A stretch of DNA of 54,534 nt from an uncultured Mycoplasmatota bacterium (lineage in GTDB: Bacteria; Bacillota_I; Bacilli_A; RF39; UBA660), in NCBI GenBank assembly GCA_947649365.1, contig CANSRH010000010.1, forward strand, positions 1-54,534. The letters are read 5' to 3'. Both the position numbers and the translations under genes were made by a program. The notes beneath the pieces are model-generated. The model worked only from the letters and a program-made list of their open reading frames with translations, had not been told where the DNA came from and searched no databases. Shown piece by piece: positions 25,443 through 37,423 of the stretch (position 1 is the first letter of the stretch; each line of letters opens with the position of its first letter).

Positions 25443-28400
25443 TATTCTCTTTCCTCCTCTCGTTCTTGATTTTCTTCAACATCTAAAGTTACCTCTTGTT
25501 TATCTAAATCTAATTCACTGTCAATTCTTGCTTTTTCTTTTTGAAGTTCCTTAATTCTATCTAAAGAGGTAAAAGGTTTGTCTAATTCTTCCTTTGCATC
25601 TTTCATTTGCTTATTTGTATATGCAATTTGTTCTTTTACAGTCTCCAATTTATTTTGTAAACTTTTAAGCATATTTTCTAATTTTAGAATATTTCCTATT
25701 TCATCAGTATTATTGATTTCTACTTTATATTTACCTACACCTTTTATAAATACTACTGGGGTATATCTTAATTCTTCTCTAGTTCCTACAATATCAAACC
25801 CACTAATTTCTCCTATTTTAGTTTCTTCTCCAGTTTTTAATATGGATAAAGTTTGATAAAATTTTGTACTAGCATCTTTTCTGGAAGTAAAATATTGATC
25901 CCTTATAGTTATTCTAAAATTATCTCCAGATAAATCTTGCACTTTTGGAATATCATTTTCAAGACTTTCCATGTATTGTTGTTGATACTTTAATTGTCTA
26001 GGTAATTCTCGATTATATTTTGCTTCTAATTCCATATGAGATTTATCATATCTTGTTTTAGAGAGATATAACTGTTTCAATTCATTCTCTACTTTAAACT
26101 TATCTAAAATAAGTTCATTGCCACTAGCAAGTGCTTTAACTTCTGCATAAGTAAGTGTATCTCTGTCTAAATCTTCAGCAGTTCTTCCACTACCATTACT
26201 ATTTGCCATTATTTGATTGATAAAAGTAGATTTTGTTTGGATTAACTGATAAGAATAAGCATCAAAACTTCCCTCTGTTACATATCTATAAATTTCTACC
26301 TCTTCATTTTGATTTCCCTGTCTTAATATTCTACCTTCCCTTTGTTCAATATCTGAAGGTCGCCATGGACAGTCCAAATGATGCAGTGCAATTAACTTAT
26401 CTTGCACATTCATACCTGCTCCCATTTTACTTGTTGAACCTAGCAAAATTCTTTTATTACCATTTCTCATATCTTCAAATAATTTTAATTTTTGAGGATT
26501 CGTTTTTGCATTATGGATAAATTCTATCTCTTCTTCTGGAATTCCTTTTGCTACTAATTTATTCTTAATATCATCATAAACATTAAAAGTACCATCATTT
26601 TTGGGAGTAGATAAATCACAAAAGACAAGTTGTGTTAACTTGTCCTCTTTATTTTCTAACCATATTCGATATATATTTTCTACTGCCATATTTATTTTTG
26701 AATTAGGTAAATCTGGCATATTAGGGTCAATCATTCGTAAATCAAGTGCTGCTTTTCTTCCATCATTTGTAACCAAAAGCATATTATCTTCTCTTGGATC
26801 GCAACCATTCCTAATTATCTCACTTCGTTCTGCTAATTTATTAACATATTCTCCTAACTCATCACTTTTAGGAGCAACCAATGTTATAGCTTTACCACTT
26901 TTTAATTTAGGTACTGGAAGATTTAACATTTGAGATGTTTGAATATCTGCTATTTCTTTAAATAATGACATCAATTCTGGAATATTAAAGAATTGAGCAA
27001 ATCTTGCTTTTGTTCTAAAACCACTACCATCTGGAGCAATTTCAAAACTATTAACAACTTCTCCAAAAGTAGATGCCCATTCATCAAAATGTTCAAGTCC
27101 CATTTCTCTTAATCTATCAAGTTGCAAGTATTTTTGCATTACATATAATTCTCCCATAGAGTTTGAAATTGGTGTACCTGTTGCAAATACTGCTCCTTTG
27201 CCACCATTATTCTCTAATATATAACTTATCTTCATAAATAAGTCTGTCGCCTTTTTAGATTCACTATTATTGATACCTGCAACATTTCTTATTTTTGAAA
27301 ACATAGGAAGATTTTTAAACATATGGGCTTCATCAACTATTAACTGATCTACTCCTAACTCTTCGAATGTTACAACATCATCTTTTTTACTATCTAATAA
27401 AGTTTTCAGTCTAGCATACATACCAGTTCTTATTTGTTCTAACTTTTTCACACTTAAACTTTCATTAGATTCTGCTTTTATTCTTTCAATAGCTTCAGTA
27501 ACCTCTTCTATTTGATTTTCTATATGTTTTTTTTCATATTCCTTACTAATAGGAATTAAACCAAAACTAGAATGAGCAATTAAAACTGCATCCCATTCTC
27601 CAGTTGCAATTCGTGCCATCAATTTTTTTCTTCTAGTTTTTTCAAAATCTTTTTGATTCGCTACTAAAATATTAGCAGTTGGATATAATTTTAAAATCTC
27701 ATTTGCCCATTGTCCTAGTAAATGGTTAGGAACAACAAACATGGGTTTACTAACTATTCCTAATCTCTTTAATTCCATAGCACTAGCAATACATTCATAA
27801 GTTTTTCCTGCTCCTACTGCATGGGCTAACAATGCGTTTCCACCATATAAAACTCTAGCAACTGCATTTTTCTGATGCTCTCGAAGGTTTATATTAGGAT
27901 TCATACCATCAAAAGTTAAATGACTACCATCATATTCTCTTTCTTTTAAACAATTAAAGTTTTCATTATAGATTTTTACAAGCCTTTCTCTTCGTTCTTC
28001 ATCTTTCCATATCCACTCTTTAAACTCTTGTTTTATAAGTTCTTGCTTTTCTCTAGCATTCGCAGTTTCAACTGGATTAACCACTCTTCGATCATCATCT
28101 AATTTATCATAAACAGTAACACTTTGAAGATTTAAAGTATTTTTAATTATTGCCAAGGCATCTGCTCGTTCAGTTCCCCAAGTATTCGTATTTTTAATTC
28201 CATATCCATAAAGACCACTTGCTTGAAATAACCATGTATTAACCTCTTTTGCATATTTTATTTTTAAACTACTAGCATCATACCTAGGTATATCTAAAAG
28301 TTCCCTGCAAAAAGTGTGATAAACATCTTCTGGAATCCATGTTGAACCTAATTTAACACTTATCTCATCATATTCTAATGGTTTAGGTTGGACACTTTCT

Positions 28401-31400
28401 AATGCTTCGATATTTCTATCGTACTTATTATCTTCATTTATAGATTTAACATAATTTAATTTATGTTTAACATTTCCACTCAAATATTCACTCGCAAGTA
28501 CCCATCCATCATTAAAATCATATATTTTTTCTGGGTCTTGAAAGATTAAAGTGTCTAACTCTTCTATCATTTCATCTTTTTCTTTTGAATACAAAGTTTT
28601 CATGTATTCAAAATCTACACATCCACGATTATTAAGAGAATACATAAGTGCCTCTTCTGCATTTTCTGCACTACTAATTTCTTTACTCTTTCTTATAGTT
28701 CTTTTTGTAAAGACATCTCCCTTTTCATAGATAGGTTTATCATTTTCCTCATCTTGAGTAATTTTATTTTCAATAGAAGAAAGCAAATAATAATCTGGAT
28801 CACTATCAAAAACTCTAGCATTAGCACTATCGTTTAAGTAACCAAACTTTTTAATAAAATTATCATAAACATCACTTAAAATAGATTGAGCATTTTCTAA
28901 TTCTTCATCAGTTCCATCTTTAAGTTGAATATCAAAAACATATCGTAATGCTTTTTTAACACTACACATACCAATAATTCTTCTTGCTATCATACCATCT
29001 TGAATTTGATAAGGTATTAAATTAGAATCTTGTCTTTGATATATAATTTTCTTATTATCTTGTTCAATTACAACAAAAGCATTATTTTTAATATCATCAC
29101 TTGCTTCTAATATTTCATATTCACTATTTTGCTCACTAATTTCATAAGGAGCATTTTCATATATGTTAGAAGGTAATTCCTTAATTGCTTGTGTCATTAA
29201 CTCTTCAAGACTTGTTTCACTAGGATTAAGTGTATTCTCCATTCCATAAGGAGAAGTTTTTTGTTCCATTTTACCAAGCATCATATTAGGATGGTTAATA
29301 AAATAATTATTGATAATAATACCATCTTTATACTCACTTGTGTATAGCCAGTCCTCATCACTTAAATCTAATTTAAGTTCATCTCGCTTTTTTAGAAATA
29401 TGATATCAGTTGTTACTTTTGTATTTGCATTTCCAGTAAATGTATCATTAGGTAATCTTATTGCTCCAACCAGTTCTGCTCGTTTCGCAATATATTCTCT
29501 AACCTTTGTATCTTTTTTATCAAGTGTACCATCTGTTGTTATATAAGCTATTATACCACCACTTCTTACTTTATCCAAAGTTTTTTGAAAGAAGTAATCA
29601 TGAATCACAAAATTTTCTTTATATCTTTTATCTGGCACTTTAAAATTACCAAAAGGAACATTACCAAGGCTAATGTCAAACAAATTATCTGGAACATTAG
29701 ATTCTTCATACCCTTTTATTTCTATCTTAGCATCTGGATATAACTTTTTAGCAATTCGACCACTTATGCTATCTAGTTCAATTCCATATAATTTAGAATT
29801 TTCCAATTCTTTTGGTATTCTTCCAAAAAAGTTTCCAGTTCCACAACTTGGTTCAAGAATATTTCCTTTATTAAATCCAAACTGTTGTATTGCTTTATAA
29901 ATGCTATCAATCGCAATATTGGGTGTATAAAAAGATGTTAAAGTGGACTTTCTTGCTTGATTATACTCATCTTCACTCAAAAGATTTTTTAATCTTGTTC
30001 TTTCACTAGACCAATTATCTTTTCTTTCATCAAAAGCATCAGCAATTCCACCCCAACCTACATATTTCGACAAAATATTTTGTTCTTCACTTGTAGCATT
30101 TCTATCTTCTAATTCTAATTTCTTAAGTAAATCTATTGCCCTTATATTATCTTCAAATCTTGATTTAGCACCAAAACTATTATCTATTTTATCATCTTTT
30201 ATATGATAATTGATTTTAGGATATTGTTCTTCTTTCGGTGATTCTACTTCATCTCCATCTTTATTATAATATTTTATATCTGGTTCAGATAATACTACTC
30301 CATTTTCAGTTGGAATAATAGTATGCTCCACTGTTCTGTAAGATATTTCCTCATCATTTTTTTCTAACTCTTGTTCTTCTAATTCCTCAGCTCTTTTTTC
30401 TGCTTCTTGATACATCTTTTTCTTATTAAAATAATCATTAAGAATAATATTATCTTTTGTAACTTCAATTAGTATACCATCTGCCATGTCTTCATCAAAA
30501 TCAAAAGATAAACTTAAATCACGAGCAGTTATATATGCTTTATTATATTTTGTTTTAGACAGTTCCTCTTGAAATATTCTTAAATCTTCCATAGAAAAAA
30601 ATTGCTCTGTAACCCAATATAAATCATTATTTACTTTGGAATAGGTTTTAAATTTCATGCTTTTAGGCAACCATTTTTCAAATTCACTTCCATCAAAGTC
30701 TTTGCTAATATTATCTACTTGTTTAAAACTTGATATATTCAAATCAAATTGCTTATCATCAAAATTATGCCAAAAAATATGAATTAGTGATGGAGAAAAA
30801 GATATTGAAAAATCTTTATCTTTCATAAGTTGCGATAAGAAATAATTATTTATAATTCCATCATTTAATTTAATCTCATCAGTTTTATCAGTATTAAAAA
30901 ATGAAAAACTATTTTCATCCATATTATCAGCAAGTGGACTTTTTAAGCATATACTTAAATTTCTTTTTTTACTCTTAATATGTTCCCATCTTTGCAGTTC
31001 AACATTCGACACTGAAAAGGTATTTTGATATTTAGTATCAAATGAATTAAAAATATCACATATCTTACTAGCAAGTTGATCCTCTCTTGGTTCAAATAAG
31101 GATAACTGGTCATTCCCAAATAAAGTTATTTCTTGTTTTAAATTATTTTCATTATCATCTTCAATATATTCTTCATCATATTCTTCTGAATCAACATTAA
31201 GTCCATTTATAAAATCAAAATGTTCATCTTCAGCAATAGCAAATGCTTCATCAAACTCTTCTTGAGATATTTCTTTCTCATCAACATAATACTTACCTTT
31301 TTCTAATGTAATATCACTTAATGAATATGGTTCTTTTATATCTTCAGTATTTTCTGACACTTCAATATCAGTTTTATGTTTTAAATGATTTTTATTGATA

Positions 31401-32242
31401 TATGAATACCTATCAAACTCATTTTGATAAATGTTATTTAATAATTCAGAACTATATCCTGTATCATTTTCATATTTAGTAAACATATGTTCTAAATCGA
31501 CATTCGTAATATAATCATTAGATTTATGTTGTTCAATAACTGACTTTTTAAATACGTCTTGTACTTTTGTTATTTTATCAGCATTAAGTGAAAAATCTTT
31601 ATAAATTTTAGCAGTTTCCTTATTAGATATTTGCATACATTTAAGAATTTCATCATCTGATAAATTATTATATAATTCAAAACTACTTGGTAATGTATAA
31701 ATATTGAAATTTATTTTAGAAAGAAAAAGAGAGGTCATCATTTTTGAAATGAACTCTACCTCTTCTTCCTTTAAATTATTATAGTTATTTAAAATGTTAT
31801 TTTTAGAAATCTCTTTAAATGTATTATAAAAATTTTCATTTAATGAAATATTAACATCATTTGTAATATCATTTTTAGTTTGATAATATAATAATATTTC
31901 TTTGTCTATATAATGCCTATAACTCCACTCTTTATAATCTCTACCATAAGTTTGTTTTATCTCAAAAACATAAGTTTTATGATCGTTTACTAAAATAGGA
32001 ATACCTTTACTTTTAGGTTTGATTCTTCTATCAATATTTTTATTATTCCACTCATCAAATGTATAATAAATTCGACCAGTAGGATTATATGAATACAAAT
32101 TAAAAACATTATCAACACTATATTTATCTAATATTTTTGCCCAATAGGTAATAAACTTATTCCAATTATATGGATTTTCTTTTATATTAGATAATATCTC
32201 ATCTCTTGTATCAAAAAAATCCTTTTTAAATTCATTTTGCAT
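25442..32242 (-). CDS. Giant DNA methylase-helicase protein of ICEs
   Basis: 2266 residues. The N-terminal ~650 residues are low in recognisable motifs and rich in Asp/Glu/Asn. Around 700-960 lies an N6-adenine methyltransferase-like domain: [28 protein letters not shown] site [13 protein letters not shown] (about 797) and GNVPFGNF (about 861) in place of the usual NPPY/DPPF catalytic motif. Around 1450-2000 is an SNF2/DEAD helicase: [10 protein letters not shown] (Walker A, about 1470), VDEAHMFKN (about 1634), FATGTPISN, and [19 protein letters not shown] (motif VI, about 1967). A coiled coil follows to the end. Such proteins are standard in Tn1549-like elements, and restriction evasion or DNA processing are proposed roles. 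Whether the methylase is active is unclear. Confidence 0.9.
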   Translation of the reverse strand: MQNEFKKDFFDTRDEILSNIKENPYNWNKFITYWAKILDKYSVDNVFNLYSYNPTGRIYYTFDEWNNKNIDRRIKPKSKGIPILVNDHKTYVFEIKQTYGRDYKEWSYRHYIDKEILLYYQTKNDITNDVNISLNENFYNTFKEISKNNILNNYNNLKEEEVEFISKMMTSLFLSKINFNIYTLPSSFELYNNLSDDEILKCMQISNKETAKIYKDFSLNADKITKVQDVFKKSVIEQHKSNDYITNVDLEHMFTKYENDTGYSSELLNNIYQNEFDRYSYINKNHLKHKTDIEVSENTEDIKEPYSLSDITLEKGKYYVDEKEISQEEFDEAFAIAEDEHFDFINGLNVDSEEYDEEYIEDDNENNLKQEITLFGNDQLSLFEPREDQLASKICDIFNSFDTKYQNTFSVSNVELQRWEHIKSKKRNLSICLKSPLADNMDENSFSFFNTDKTDEIKLNDGIINNYFLSQLMKDKDFSISFSPSLIHIFWHNFDDKQFDLNISSFKQVDNISKDFDGSEFEKWLPKSMKFKTYSKVNNDLYWVTEQFFSMEDLRIFQEELSKTKYNKAYITARDLSLSFDFDEDMADGILIEVTKDNIILNDYFNKKKMYQEAEKRAEELEEQELEKNDEEISYRTVEHTIIPTENGVVLSEPDIKYYNKDGDEVESPKEEQYPKINYHIKDDKIDNSFGAKSRFEDNIRAIDLLKKLELEDRNATSEEQNILSKYVGWGGIADAFDERKDNWSSERTRLKNLLSEDEYNQARKSTLTSFYTPNIAIDSIYKAIQQFGFNKGNILEPSCGTGNFFGRIPKELENSKLYGIELDSISGRIAKKLYPDAKIEIKGYEESNVPDNLFDISLGNVPFGNFKVPDKRYKENFVIHDYFFQKTLDKVRSGGIIAYITTDGTLDKKDTKVREYIAKRAELVGAIRLPNDTFTGNANTKVTTDIIFLKKRDELKLDLSDEDWLYTSEYKDGIIINNYFINHPNMMLGKMEQKTSPYGMENTLNPSETSLEELMTQAIKELPSNIYENAPYEISEQNSEYEILEASDDIKNNAFVVIEQDNKKIIYQRQDSNLIPYQIQDGMIARRIIGMCSVKKALRYVFDIQLKDGTDEELENAQSILSDVYDNFIKKFGYLNDSANARVFDSDPDYYLLSSIENKITQDEENDKPIYEKGDVFTKRTIRKSKEISSAENAEEALMYSLNNRGCVDFEYMKTLYSKEKDEMIEELDTLIFQDPEKIYDFNDGWVLASEYLSGNVKHKLNYVKSINEDNKYDRNIEALESVQPKPLEYDEISVKLGSTWIPEDVYHTFCRELLDIPRYDASSLKIKYAKEVNTWLFQASGLYGYGIKNTNTWGTERADALAIIKNTLNLQSVTVYDKLDDDRRVVNPVETANAREKQELIKQEFKEWIWKDEERRERLVKIYNENFNCLKEREYDGSHLTFDGMNPNINLREHQKNAVARVLYGGNALLAHAVGAGKTYECIASAMELKRLGIVSKPMFVVPNHLLGQWANEILKLYPTANILVANQKDFEKTRRKKLMARIATGEWDAVLIAHSSFGLIPISKEYEKKHIENQIEEVTEAIERIKAESNESLSVKKLEQIRTGMYARLKTLLDSKKDDVVTFEELGVDQLIVDEAHMFKNLPMFSKIRNVAGINNSESKKATDLFMKISYILENNGGKGAVFATGTPISNSMGELYVMQKYLQLDRLREMGLEHFDEWASTFGEVVNSFEIAPDGSGFRTKARFAQFFNIPELMSLFKEIADIQTSQMLNLPVPKLKSGKAITLVAPKSDELGEYVNKLAERSEIIRNGCDPREDNMLLVTNDGRKAALDLRMIDPNMPDLPNSKINMAVENIYRIWLENKEDKLTQLVFCDLSTPKNDGTFNVYDDIKNKLVAKGIPEEEIEFIHNAKTNPQKLKLFEDMRNGNKRILLGSTSKMGAGMNVQDKLIALHHLDCPWRPSDIEQREGRILRQGNQNEEVEIYRYVTEGSFDAYSYQLIQTKSTFINQIMANSNGSGRTAEDLDRDTLTYAEVKALASGNELILDKFKVENELKQLYLSKTRYDKSHMELEAKYNRELPRQLKYQQQYMESLENDIPKVQDLSGDNFRITIRDQYFTSRKDASTKFYQTLSILKTGEETKIGEISGFDIVGTREELRYTPVVFIKGVGKYKVEINNTDEIGNILKLENMLKSLQNKLETVKEQIAYTNKQMKDAKEELDKPFTSLDRIKELQKEKARIDSELDLDKQEVTLDVEENQEREEERE

Positions 32243-32249
32243 TTTCTTC

Positions 32250-32295
32250 CCTCCTTTATTTTATTGCATAAAAAAACTGCCATAATTGACAGTTT
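32250..32295 (-). terminator. Terminator hairpin fused to the RBS of the methylase-helicase gene
   Basis: AAACTG/CAGTTT stem (32274-32279 and 32290-32295) followed on the minus strand by seven T, then ATGCAATAAAATAAAGGAGG and the start codon at 32242. The 27 nt 32250-32276 recur exactly at 52373-52399 before the adhesin gene. Confidence 0.65.
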
Positions 32296-32382
32296 AAATT
32301 TTTAATTATCTCACAAATAAATTGACCTGTATTTAATTAAATAAAAGAAATTATTACTAAAAACAATAGTCAATTAAATATA

Positions 32383-33489
32383 TTATCTTTTTCTTATTGA
32401 TTTATATTCTAAATTATCAGTAATTTCAAATGATGTAACATCAGTTTTATTCCCATCTTTATCTGTAAGAGTTGTAGATGTAATTCCAGAGCCCAAGTCC
32501 ATTGAAAAATAAGAAGTTCCATTACTTAAATAACCAAACTTAATATCATTACTATTTTTATTCCAATTACTATTAGAAAGATGACTGTATGAAAAATTAA
32601 TTTTTGACAAATCAATATCTGGATCTATTGATGGTGGTATGAATTTATTTACTAAAACTTTAATAATGAGCATATAAATCAAAGCTAAATAAAGGTTAAT
32701 ATCTAAAACATAAACAAACAAAACATAAGATAAGATTGTAAATACAATATGAAAACTATCTACAAAATAATCTTTAATCGTATAATAATATTTAAAATTT
32801 TTATTATATTTTTTCTTTGACAACATCATAACAACTTTATCAATTATAATTAATAAGATTGAAGATACAAGAAGAATAATTATAATTCGTAATACATTAT
32901 TTACTTCTTTATCACTAATTATTGTAATTGAAAAAACAATTTTATGAATTATTACAACACTTATTGTAAAAATAATTCCTGTAATAATACCAAGTAAATT
33001 AAATAAAAACCTCTTTTTATTTTCTTTAACAATAACTTCATCTAATTTTTTATTATTCAATTTAATAGGGGCTAAATAAAACTCTTTATAAAATTTATCA
33101 TAAGTATATAATTTGATAACTAAAGGAATACTAAATAAACCAATAATTATTGTAGCAAATAGTGGTGTATCTCCTGTTGTAGATTTATTTAAAATAAAAT
33201 AACTACAACCAAGTAAAGAAACTATAAATAATGATAAATTTATTTTTTCTGATTTTGATTGAATAATATTACCTTTTTCTGAATTTATAATCGATTTTAT
33301 TACTTTTAAAACATACATATAAAATAAAATACCGATTAATATATTAACTAAAACATTTCCAGTATAAGCATAATCTCCATTTTTAACTGTGCTAATCATT
33401 GTTGTTGATACTGTATATACAAGTTGTGATACTAAAAAGCCACCTAATATTCCAAATAAAAAGTAAATTACATTTAATATCTTTTTCAT
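32383..33489 (-). CDS. Polytopic membrane protein, unrecognised ICE cargo
   Basis: 368 residues with about eight transmembrane helices (near 4-26, 35-62, 84-100, 107-125, 162-187, 200-222 and two between 235 and 290), then a soluble C-terminal tail of about 75 residues with a short beta-rich piece (YLSNGTSYFSMDLGSGITSTTLTDKDG). No family recognised. Preceded by two lipoprotein genes in the same direction with short gaps, so the three may act together at the membrane. Confidence 0.65.
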   Translation of the reverse strand: MKKILNVIYFLFGILGGFLVSQLVYTVSTTMISTVKNGDYAYTGNVLVNILIGILFYMYVLKVIKSIINSEKGNIIQSKSEKINLSLFIVSLLGCSYFILNKSTTGDTPLFATIIIGLFSIPLVIKLYTYDKFYKEFYLAPIKLNNKKLDEVIVKENKKRFLFNLLGIITGIIFTISVVIIHKIVFSITIISDKEVNNVLRIIIILLVSSILLIIIDKVVMMLSKKKYNKNFKYYYTIKDYFVDSFHIVFTILSYVLFVYVLDINLYLALIYMLIIKVLVNKFIPPSIDPDIDLSKINFSYSHLSNSNWNKNSNDIKFGYLSNGTSYFSMDLGSGITSTTLTDKDGNKTDVTSFEITDNLEYKSIRKR

Positions 33490-33506
33490 ATTTTATTCTC
33501 CAAATA

Positions 33507-33947
33507 TTAATTGTTTTGACTTTCTAAATCATTTTTATAATTTTCAAGGTATTGTATATAATTAGAAAAAGCCATAGCATCGTCATCTTCTTTAGTTCCA
33601 TTTAAAATTATATAATCTATCTTTGATTCTCTTTTTGAGCCATTTTCAACATTCTTAATCCAAACTATTTCAACATCTTTTCCTGTATTTTTATCTTTAC
33701 CAATTACTTTAATAGAACCATTACCACGATCTCCAACATAATTGTCATCTTCACTCCATTTTGCGTTAGTTAAAGCAAAATCTATATAATTACCAACATT
33801 ATAATCTTCCCCTAAAATTTCAAATTTAGAATTTCTTATTTCATTGATTGAATCAGAATATTTTTTTGAATTATCAGAATTTCCACAACCAGTAGTAATA
33901 GTTATAAAAATAGACATTACTACAAGTAATTTGATTATTTTATTCAT
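33507..33947 (-). CDS. Lipoprotein, unrecognised ICE cargo
   Basis: 146-residue lipoprotein: hydrophobic signal then lipobox ITTGC with acylated Cys21, followed by a polar GNSDNSKK linker. The remainder is a small alpha/beta domain (FEILGEDYNVGNYIDFALTNAKW...GSIKVIGKDKNTGKDVEIVWIKN) that recalls the cystatin-like Gram-positive lipoprotein folds, without certainty. RBS AAAGGAAG. Confidence 0.7.
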   Translation of the reverse strand: MNKIIKLLVVMSIFITITTGCGNSDNSKKYSDSINEIRNSKFEILGEDYNVGNYIDFALTNAKWSEDDNYVGDRGNGSIKVIGKDKNTGKDVEIVWIKNVENGSKRESKIDYIILNGTKEDDDAMAFSNYIQYLENYKNDLESQNN

Positions 33948-33963
33948 TGTAAAACTTCCTTTC

Positions 33964-34404
33964 TTATTTATCTAATGAAGTTTTAAATGAATAGACATTA
34001 TCTTCTTCATCTTTAAACTCTGTATCAGAAATAATTTTATAATTTTTTATTTCATTATAAGATACTTTACCATCATCACTATCTTTTTGAGTTAAATTAA
34101 TTGTTAACTCATTACCATTAATTGAATAAGTACCATAGTATTCATCAAACTTTCCAGATTTAGTTCGAGAAGAAGATACTACTTTATTATCATTAAGTAA
34201 ATCTATTTGTATTCCAACTTCATCACTAGACCAAGTATATCTAGCACCAGATTTGATTTCAAAAATCTTTTCACTATCTTTTTTAGTAGTTTCTTGTTGT
34301 TTATCAGTTTCATTTATTTTTGTTTCTTGTTTTTCATTTCCACAACCAGTTACACTAACTAATAAAATCCCACACAATAGAATCATAACAAATTTCTTTT
34401 TCAT
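33964..34404 (-). CDS. Lipoprotein, unrecognised ICE cargo
   Basis: 146-residue lipoprotein starting MKKKFVMILLCGILLVSVTGC (lipobox SVTGC). After a Gln/Thr/Lys-rich linker comes a compact beta domain (GARYTWSSDEVGIQIDLLND, GKFDEYYGTYSINGNELTINL), like the small lipocalin-like or DUF-type sensor domains of Firmicutes lipoproteins. An upstream in-frame ATG would add MKVSEI, which disturbs the signal. Directly follows the VirD4 gene. Confidence 0.7.
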   Translation of the reverse strand: MKKKFVMILLCGILLVSVTGCGNEKQETKINETDKQQETTKKDSEKIFEIKSGARYTWSSDEVGIQIDLLNDNKVVSSSRTKSGKFDEYYGTYSINGNELTINLTQKDSDDGKVSYNEIKNYKIISDTEFKDEEDNVYSFKTSLDK

Positions 34405-34440
34405 AATTTCGCTCACTTTCATGAATAATTATAGCACAGT

Positions 34441-36420
34441 TTACACTAATTTACTATTACTTATACTTAAAAAAATTTCTATTTTTGAATTTCTATTTTT
34501 ACGATTGATTTTTTCTTTACTTGATATAGCATTATATGTGAAATGATATTTTTCTGTTAAACTTTGTAATAGTGCAATATCACTTGTTGATAATGGTGGT
34601 GCTAAATATACATCAGCTTGTAGTTTATCAATATTATATTCTATATTAAAATCTACTTTCCCAAAGATATTTAATACTTCATTTGCTATTTTTTCTAATA
34701 ACTTTCTATTTTCTTCTAAAGTTGGATTACTTTCCACTTTTTGTGGTACTACATTTTGATTACTATTTACTTTTACTAATTGATCTACTGTGAAATAGGT
34801 ATTAACTAATCTTTCTAAAGGTCTTTTTTCTCTTTGAATACAACCTTTTTGATAACTACTAAATTTATCATAAGTAACTGTATCTCTAAAAATAGGATGT
34901 CCTATTGTTGGAAAAATGATAGTTTTATAATGTAATTGTTTTATTTCATCAGCAGTTAATAATCTTCTAGCAATTAAACTTGTACCTTTACTACCATTAT
35001 TATTAGTAAAACTCATAGAATAATTTAATGATGTAGTCATCACTCCATGCGATCCGATGCGAACACTCACAGCTTCTGCAGTTTCTTGTGTATTAGTTTT
35101 TAAGTAGGCAAGACCACAGTTATCTTGAATAATTTGACTAACCTCTTTTCCATATAAATTATCTAATTGTTGAAGAGATTGAAGATAATAGTTATAAAAC
35201 AGTCCTCTACTTCGCCCTACACTTGTCATGGAAATTATATCATTTAAAGGTGGTGTGTTCCCAAATTCATCTAATAAAAATACTAAGTCATAAGGTAATT
35301 TCTTATTTTCTTGTTCATTACAAAGCATTACTAATGTTTTATACATAAGAGATACTATAATTGATACAAGAGAATAATATATTTTCGATTCATCTGGAAT
35401 ACAACAATAAAGTACAGTTGGTTTCTTTCCTAAATCATCCAACTCAAAGTCTGAATTAGATGTAATATTTTCTACATTAACATCATCATACAATGACATT
35501 CTTTCATTAAAAGTTGAAGTAATAGAACGATATGTTGTTTCTGATGTATTTAATAATGGTAATAATTTATCCTTACTTTTCATATCATAAGTTTTTGATT
35601 CAATATACTTTTTTAAATTTTTATTATTTGTATCAGTCATAGAACTATTTTGAAATTTCTTAATAGATGTTAGAGTAACTTGTTCTCTTTTAATTTTATT
35701 ATCAACATATTCTTCAAAAAATAAAAAAATGATTCCATAAAGTAAATCACAAGCACTATTATTCCAAAACTTTTCTTTTGCAGTTTCATCATTCATAATC
35801 ATATTAGATAAATCATTAACAAGTTGATTGCTTTGAGCAAAATGAACAATGGATTTATTTTTATATTCCATTGCTTTTTTCTCATCTTTTTCTTCATTGC
35901 TCAATTTTAGATATTTATCATACAACTCATACTCTCTTAAAGCAGGGTGCAATAAATTATTATGATTAGAAAATTCTGGATTTCTAAAATCTAAAGTTAG
36001 AACATCATATCCATTATCTTTAAACATTTGACTTGTAGTTTGAAATATCTCGCCCTTTGGATCAGTTATAAAAACTGATTTCTTTTTTGTAGCAGTCGCA
36101 ATAAAACTACAATATGGAATTACTGATGTTACACTTTTCCCACTTCCTGTTGAACCCAATATAATCCAATGAGGTGTTTGATTATCAAACCACACTCTTT
36201 TATTATCTTTACTAAAGTAAATAGGAAAACCACTTTCTTTAATATGTGAAATACTTTCTTCTCTAAAATTCTTTTTGATTTCTCCTAATGTTGACCATCT
36301 AGCAGAGCCATGTTCATTATTATCTTTTATTTTTTGTCTAGTAATAAATGGTTCAACTAAATATAGAAAAATTAAAATCAAAGATACAATAATTAAAATC
36401 ATGATATAAGGTAATGGCAT
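34441..36420 (-). CDS. VirD4-like type IV coupling protein
   Basis: 659-residue ATPase that delivers the relaxase-DNA complex to the secretion channel. One N-terminal transmembrane helix (5-25), conserved HGSARWST, Walker A GSTGSGKS at 89-96, FITDPKGEIFQ, and Walker B FLLDEFGNTPP at about 383, then the SLQQLDNLYG sensor region typical of TraG/VirD4. The C-terminal ~100 residues carry a variable basic domain. It begins 3 nt after the preceding gene. Confidence 0.95.
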   Translation of the reverse strand: MPLPYIMILIIVSLILIFLYLVEPFITRQKIKDNNEHGSARWSTLGEIKKNFREESISHIKESGFPIYFSKDNKRVWFDNQTPHWIILGSTGSGKSVTSVIPYCSFIATATKKKSVFITDPKGEIFQTTSQMFKDNGYDVLTLDFRNPEFSNHNNLLHPALREYELYDKYLKLSNEEKDEKKAMEYKNKSIVHFAQSNQLVNDLSNMIMNDETAKEKFWNNSACDLLYGIIFLFFEEYVDNKIKREQVTLTSIKKFQNSSMTDTNNKNLKKYIESKTYDMKSKDKLLPLLNTSETTYRSITSTFNERMSLYDDVNVENITSNSDFELDDLGKKPTVLYCCIPDESKIYYSLVSIIVSLMYKTLVMLCNEQENKKLPYDLVFLLDEFGNTPPLNDIISMTSVGRSRGLFYNYYLQSLQQLDNLYGKEVSQIIQDNCGLAYLKTNTQETAEAVSVRIGSHGVMTTSLNYSMSFTNNNGSKGTSLIARRLLTADEIKQLHYKTIIFPTIGHPIFRDTVTYDKFSSYQKGCIQREKRPLERLVNTYFTVDQLVKVNSNQNVVPQKVESNPTLEENRKLLEKIANEVLNIFGKVDFNIEYNIDKLQADVYLAPPLSTSDIALLQSLTEKYHFTYNAISSKEKINRKNRNSKIEIFLSISNSKLV

Positions 36421-36423
36421 AAA

Positions 36424-37170
36424 CTATCTTTCCATTTTATTTTCCAAAGATTTTCTAACATCATCAAGCATATCTTCATCAATTACTTTATAATCTTTAA
36501 TTTCAATTTCATCTGTTTGTAAACCTACTAATCTTTCAATTATATCTTTTCTAACATCTTGATCACATCTATCTAAAAAGTATCCTATTGTATTTAAAAT
36601 AGGTATTGAAGATGGATTATTATAATCATATACTTTTAAATCAACAGAGCCTAGTTTATAATTCAAATCTACTATTACATCAGGTAAATCTTCATATCTT
36701 ACAACTATTTCCTCTGAACCTGTATCAACATACACTAATTTTTCTTTTTTTATTAGCAATTCTTTTATTTCTTCTAAAGAGTATTGATTTAACAATCCTT
36801 TTTCTTGATTTAATTCCAAAAACTTTTCAACACCTTCTTTATCATATTCTTTAAGCTTTTCCAAATCAACTTCTACTAAATGGCACTTTCTCCCATTATA
36901 TTCAATTATATTTATAGTTTTACTTATAAAACCTTCATCTAAAAGTTTATACTTAATTCCTCCAGAGATTTCATCTGATAAATATACTTGATTTAATTTA
37001 TCTATGGTTATTTCTGGAATATTTTGTGTTACTTCAACCATATAATCATAGTCATCAAGTAATTCTCCATTAGGATTCTTATCTACTTGAATATATAATC
37101 TATTATTAACATAATTTGCAACTGTTAAATAATATTTTTCTCCTCTTTCTTCATCAAACACCTTTTTCAT
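36424..37170 (-). CDS. ICE accessory protein with DUF4313-like N-terminus
   Basis: 248-residue acidic protein. The first ~110 residues (KYYLTVANYVNNRLYIQVD ... GRKCHLVEVDLEKLKEYD) fit the pattern of DUF4313-type domains common in Firmicutes conjugative elements; the remainder is helical with a second small alpha/beta unit (EEIVVRYEDLPDVIVDLNYKLGSVDLKVYDYN). Function unknown. Translationally coupled to VirD4 by a 3-nt gap. Confidence 0.6.
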   Translation of the reverse strand: MKKVFDEERGEKYYLTVANYVNNRLYIQVDKNPNGELLDDYDYMVEVTQNIPEITIDKLNQVYLSDEISGGIKYKLLDEGFISKTINIIEYNGRKCHLVEVDLEKLKEYDKEGVEKFLELNQEKGLLNQYSLEEIKELLIKKEKLVYVDTGSEEIVVRYEDLPDVIVDLNYKLGSVDLKVYDYNNPSSIPILNTIGYFLDRCDQDVRKDIIERLVGLQTDEIEIKDYKVIDEDMLDDVRKSLENKMER

Positions 37171-37414
37171 TTTTATCTTCCTGCTCCTTTACTAAACTCT
37201 CTAAAAACTCATTCTCGCATTTTAACATTGTTATATACAAATGAGCTATATCTTTTTCTATTTTATTTTTTGTATTTTTCATTTTAGTTTCATATTTACT
37301 GATACTTTTTAAATTATCTTTTACTTTTAAATTAACTAATACAATTATTTCAGTATATTTTGTTACTGTCTTTTGCATATTAGAAAATTCAACATTTAAT
37401 TTTGAAAAATCCAT
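37154..37414 (-). CDS. Small coiled-coil protein
   Basis: 86 residues, almost all helical with heptad-like spacing (LKSISKYETKMKNTKNKIEKDI). Overlaps the next gene by 17 nt. No family recognised. Confidence 0.55.
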   Translation of the reverse strand: MDFSKLNVEFSNMQKTVTKYTEIIVLVNLKVKDNLKSISKYETKMKNTKNKIEKDIAHLYITMLKCENEFLESLVKEQEDKNEKGV

Positions 37415-37423
37415 TATAATCCC

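Noticed and set aside
25442-32242. Type IIG restriction or BREX-like defence enzyme
   Set aside because: Methylase plus helicase could suggest defence, but no nuclease motif or partner genes are seen and the ICE context explains it.
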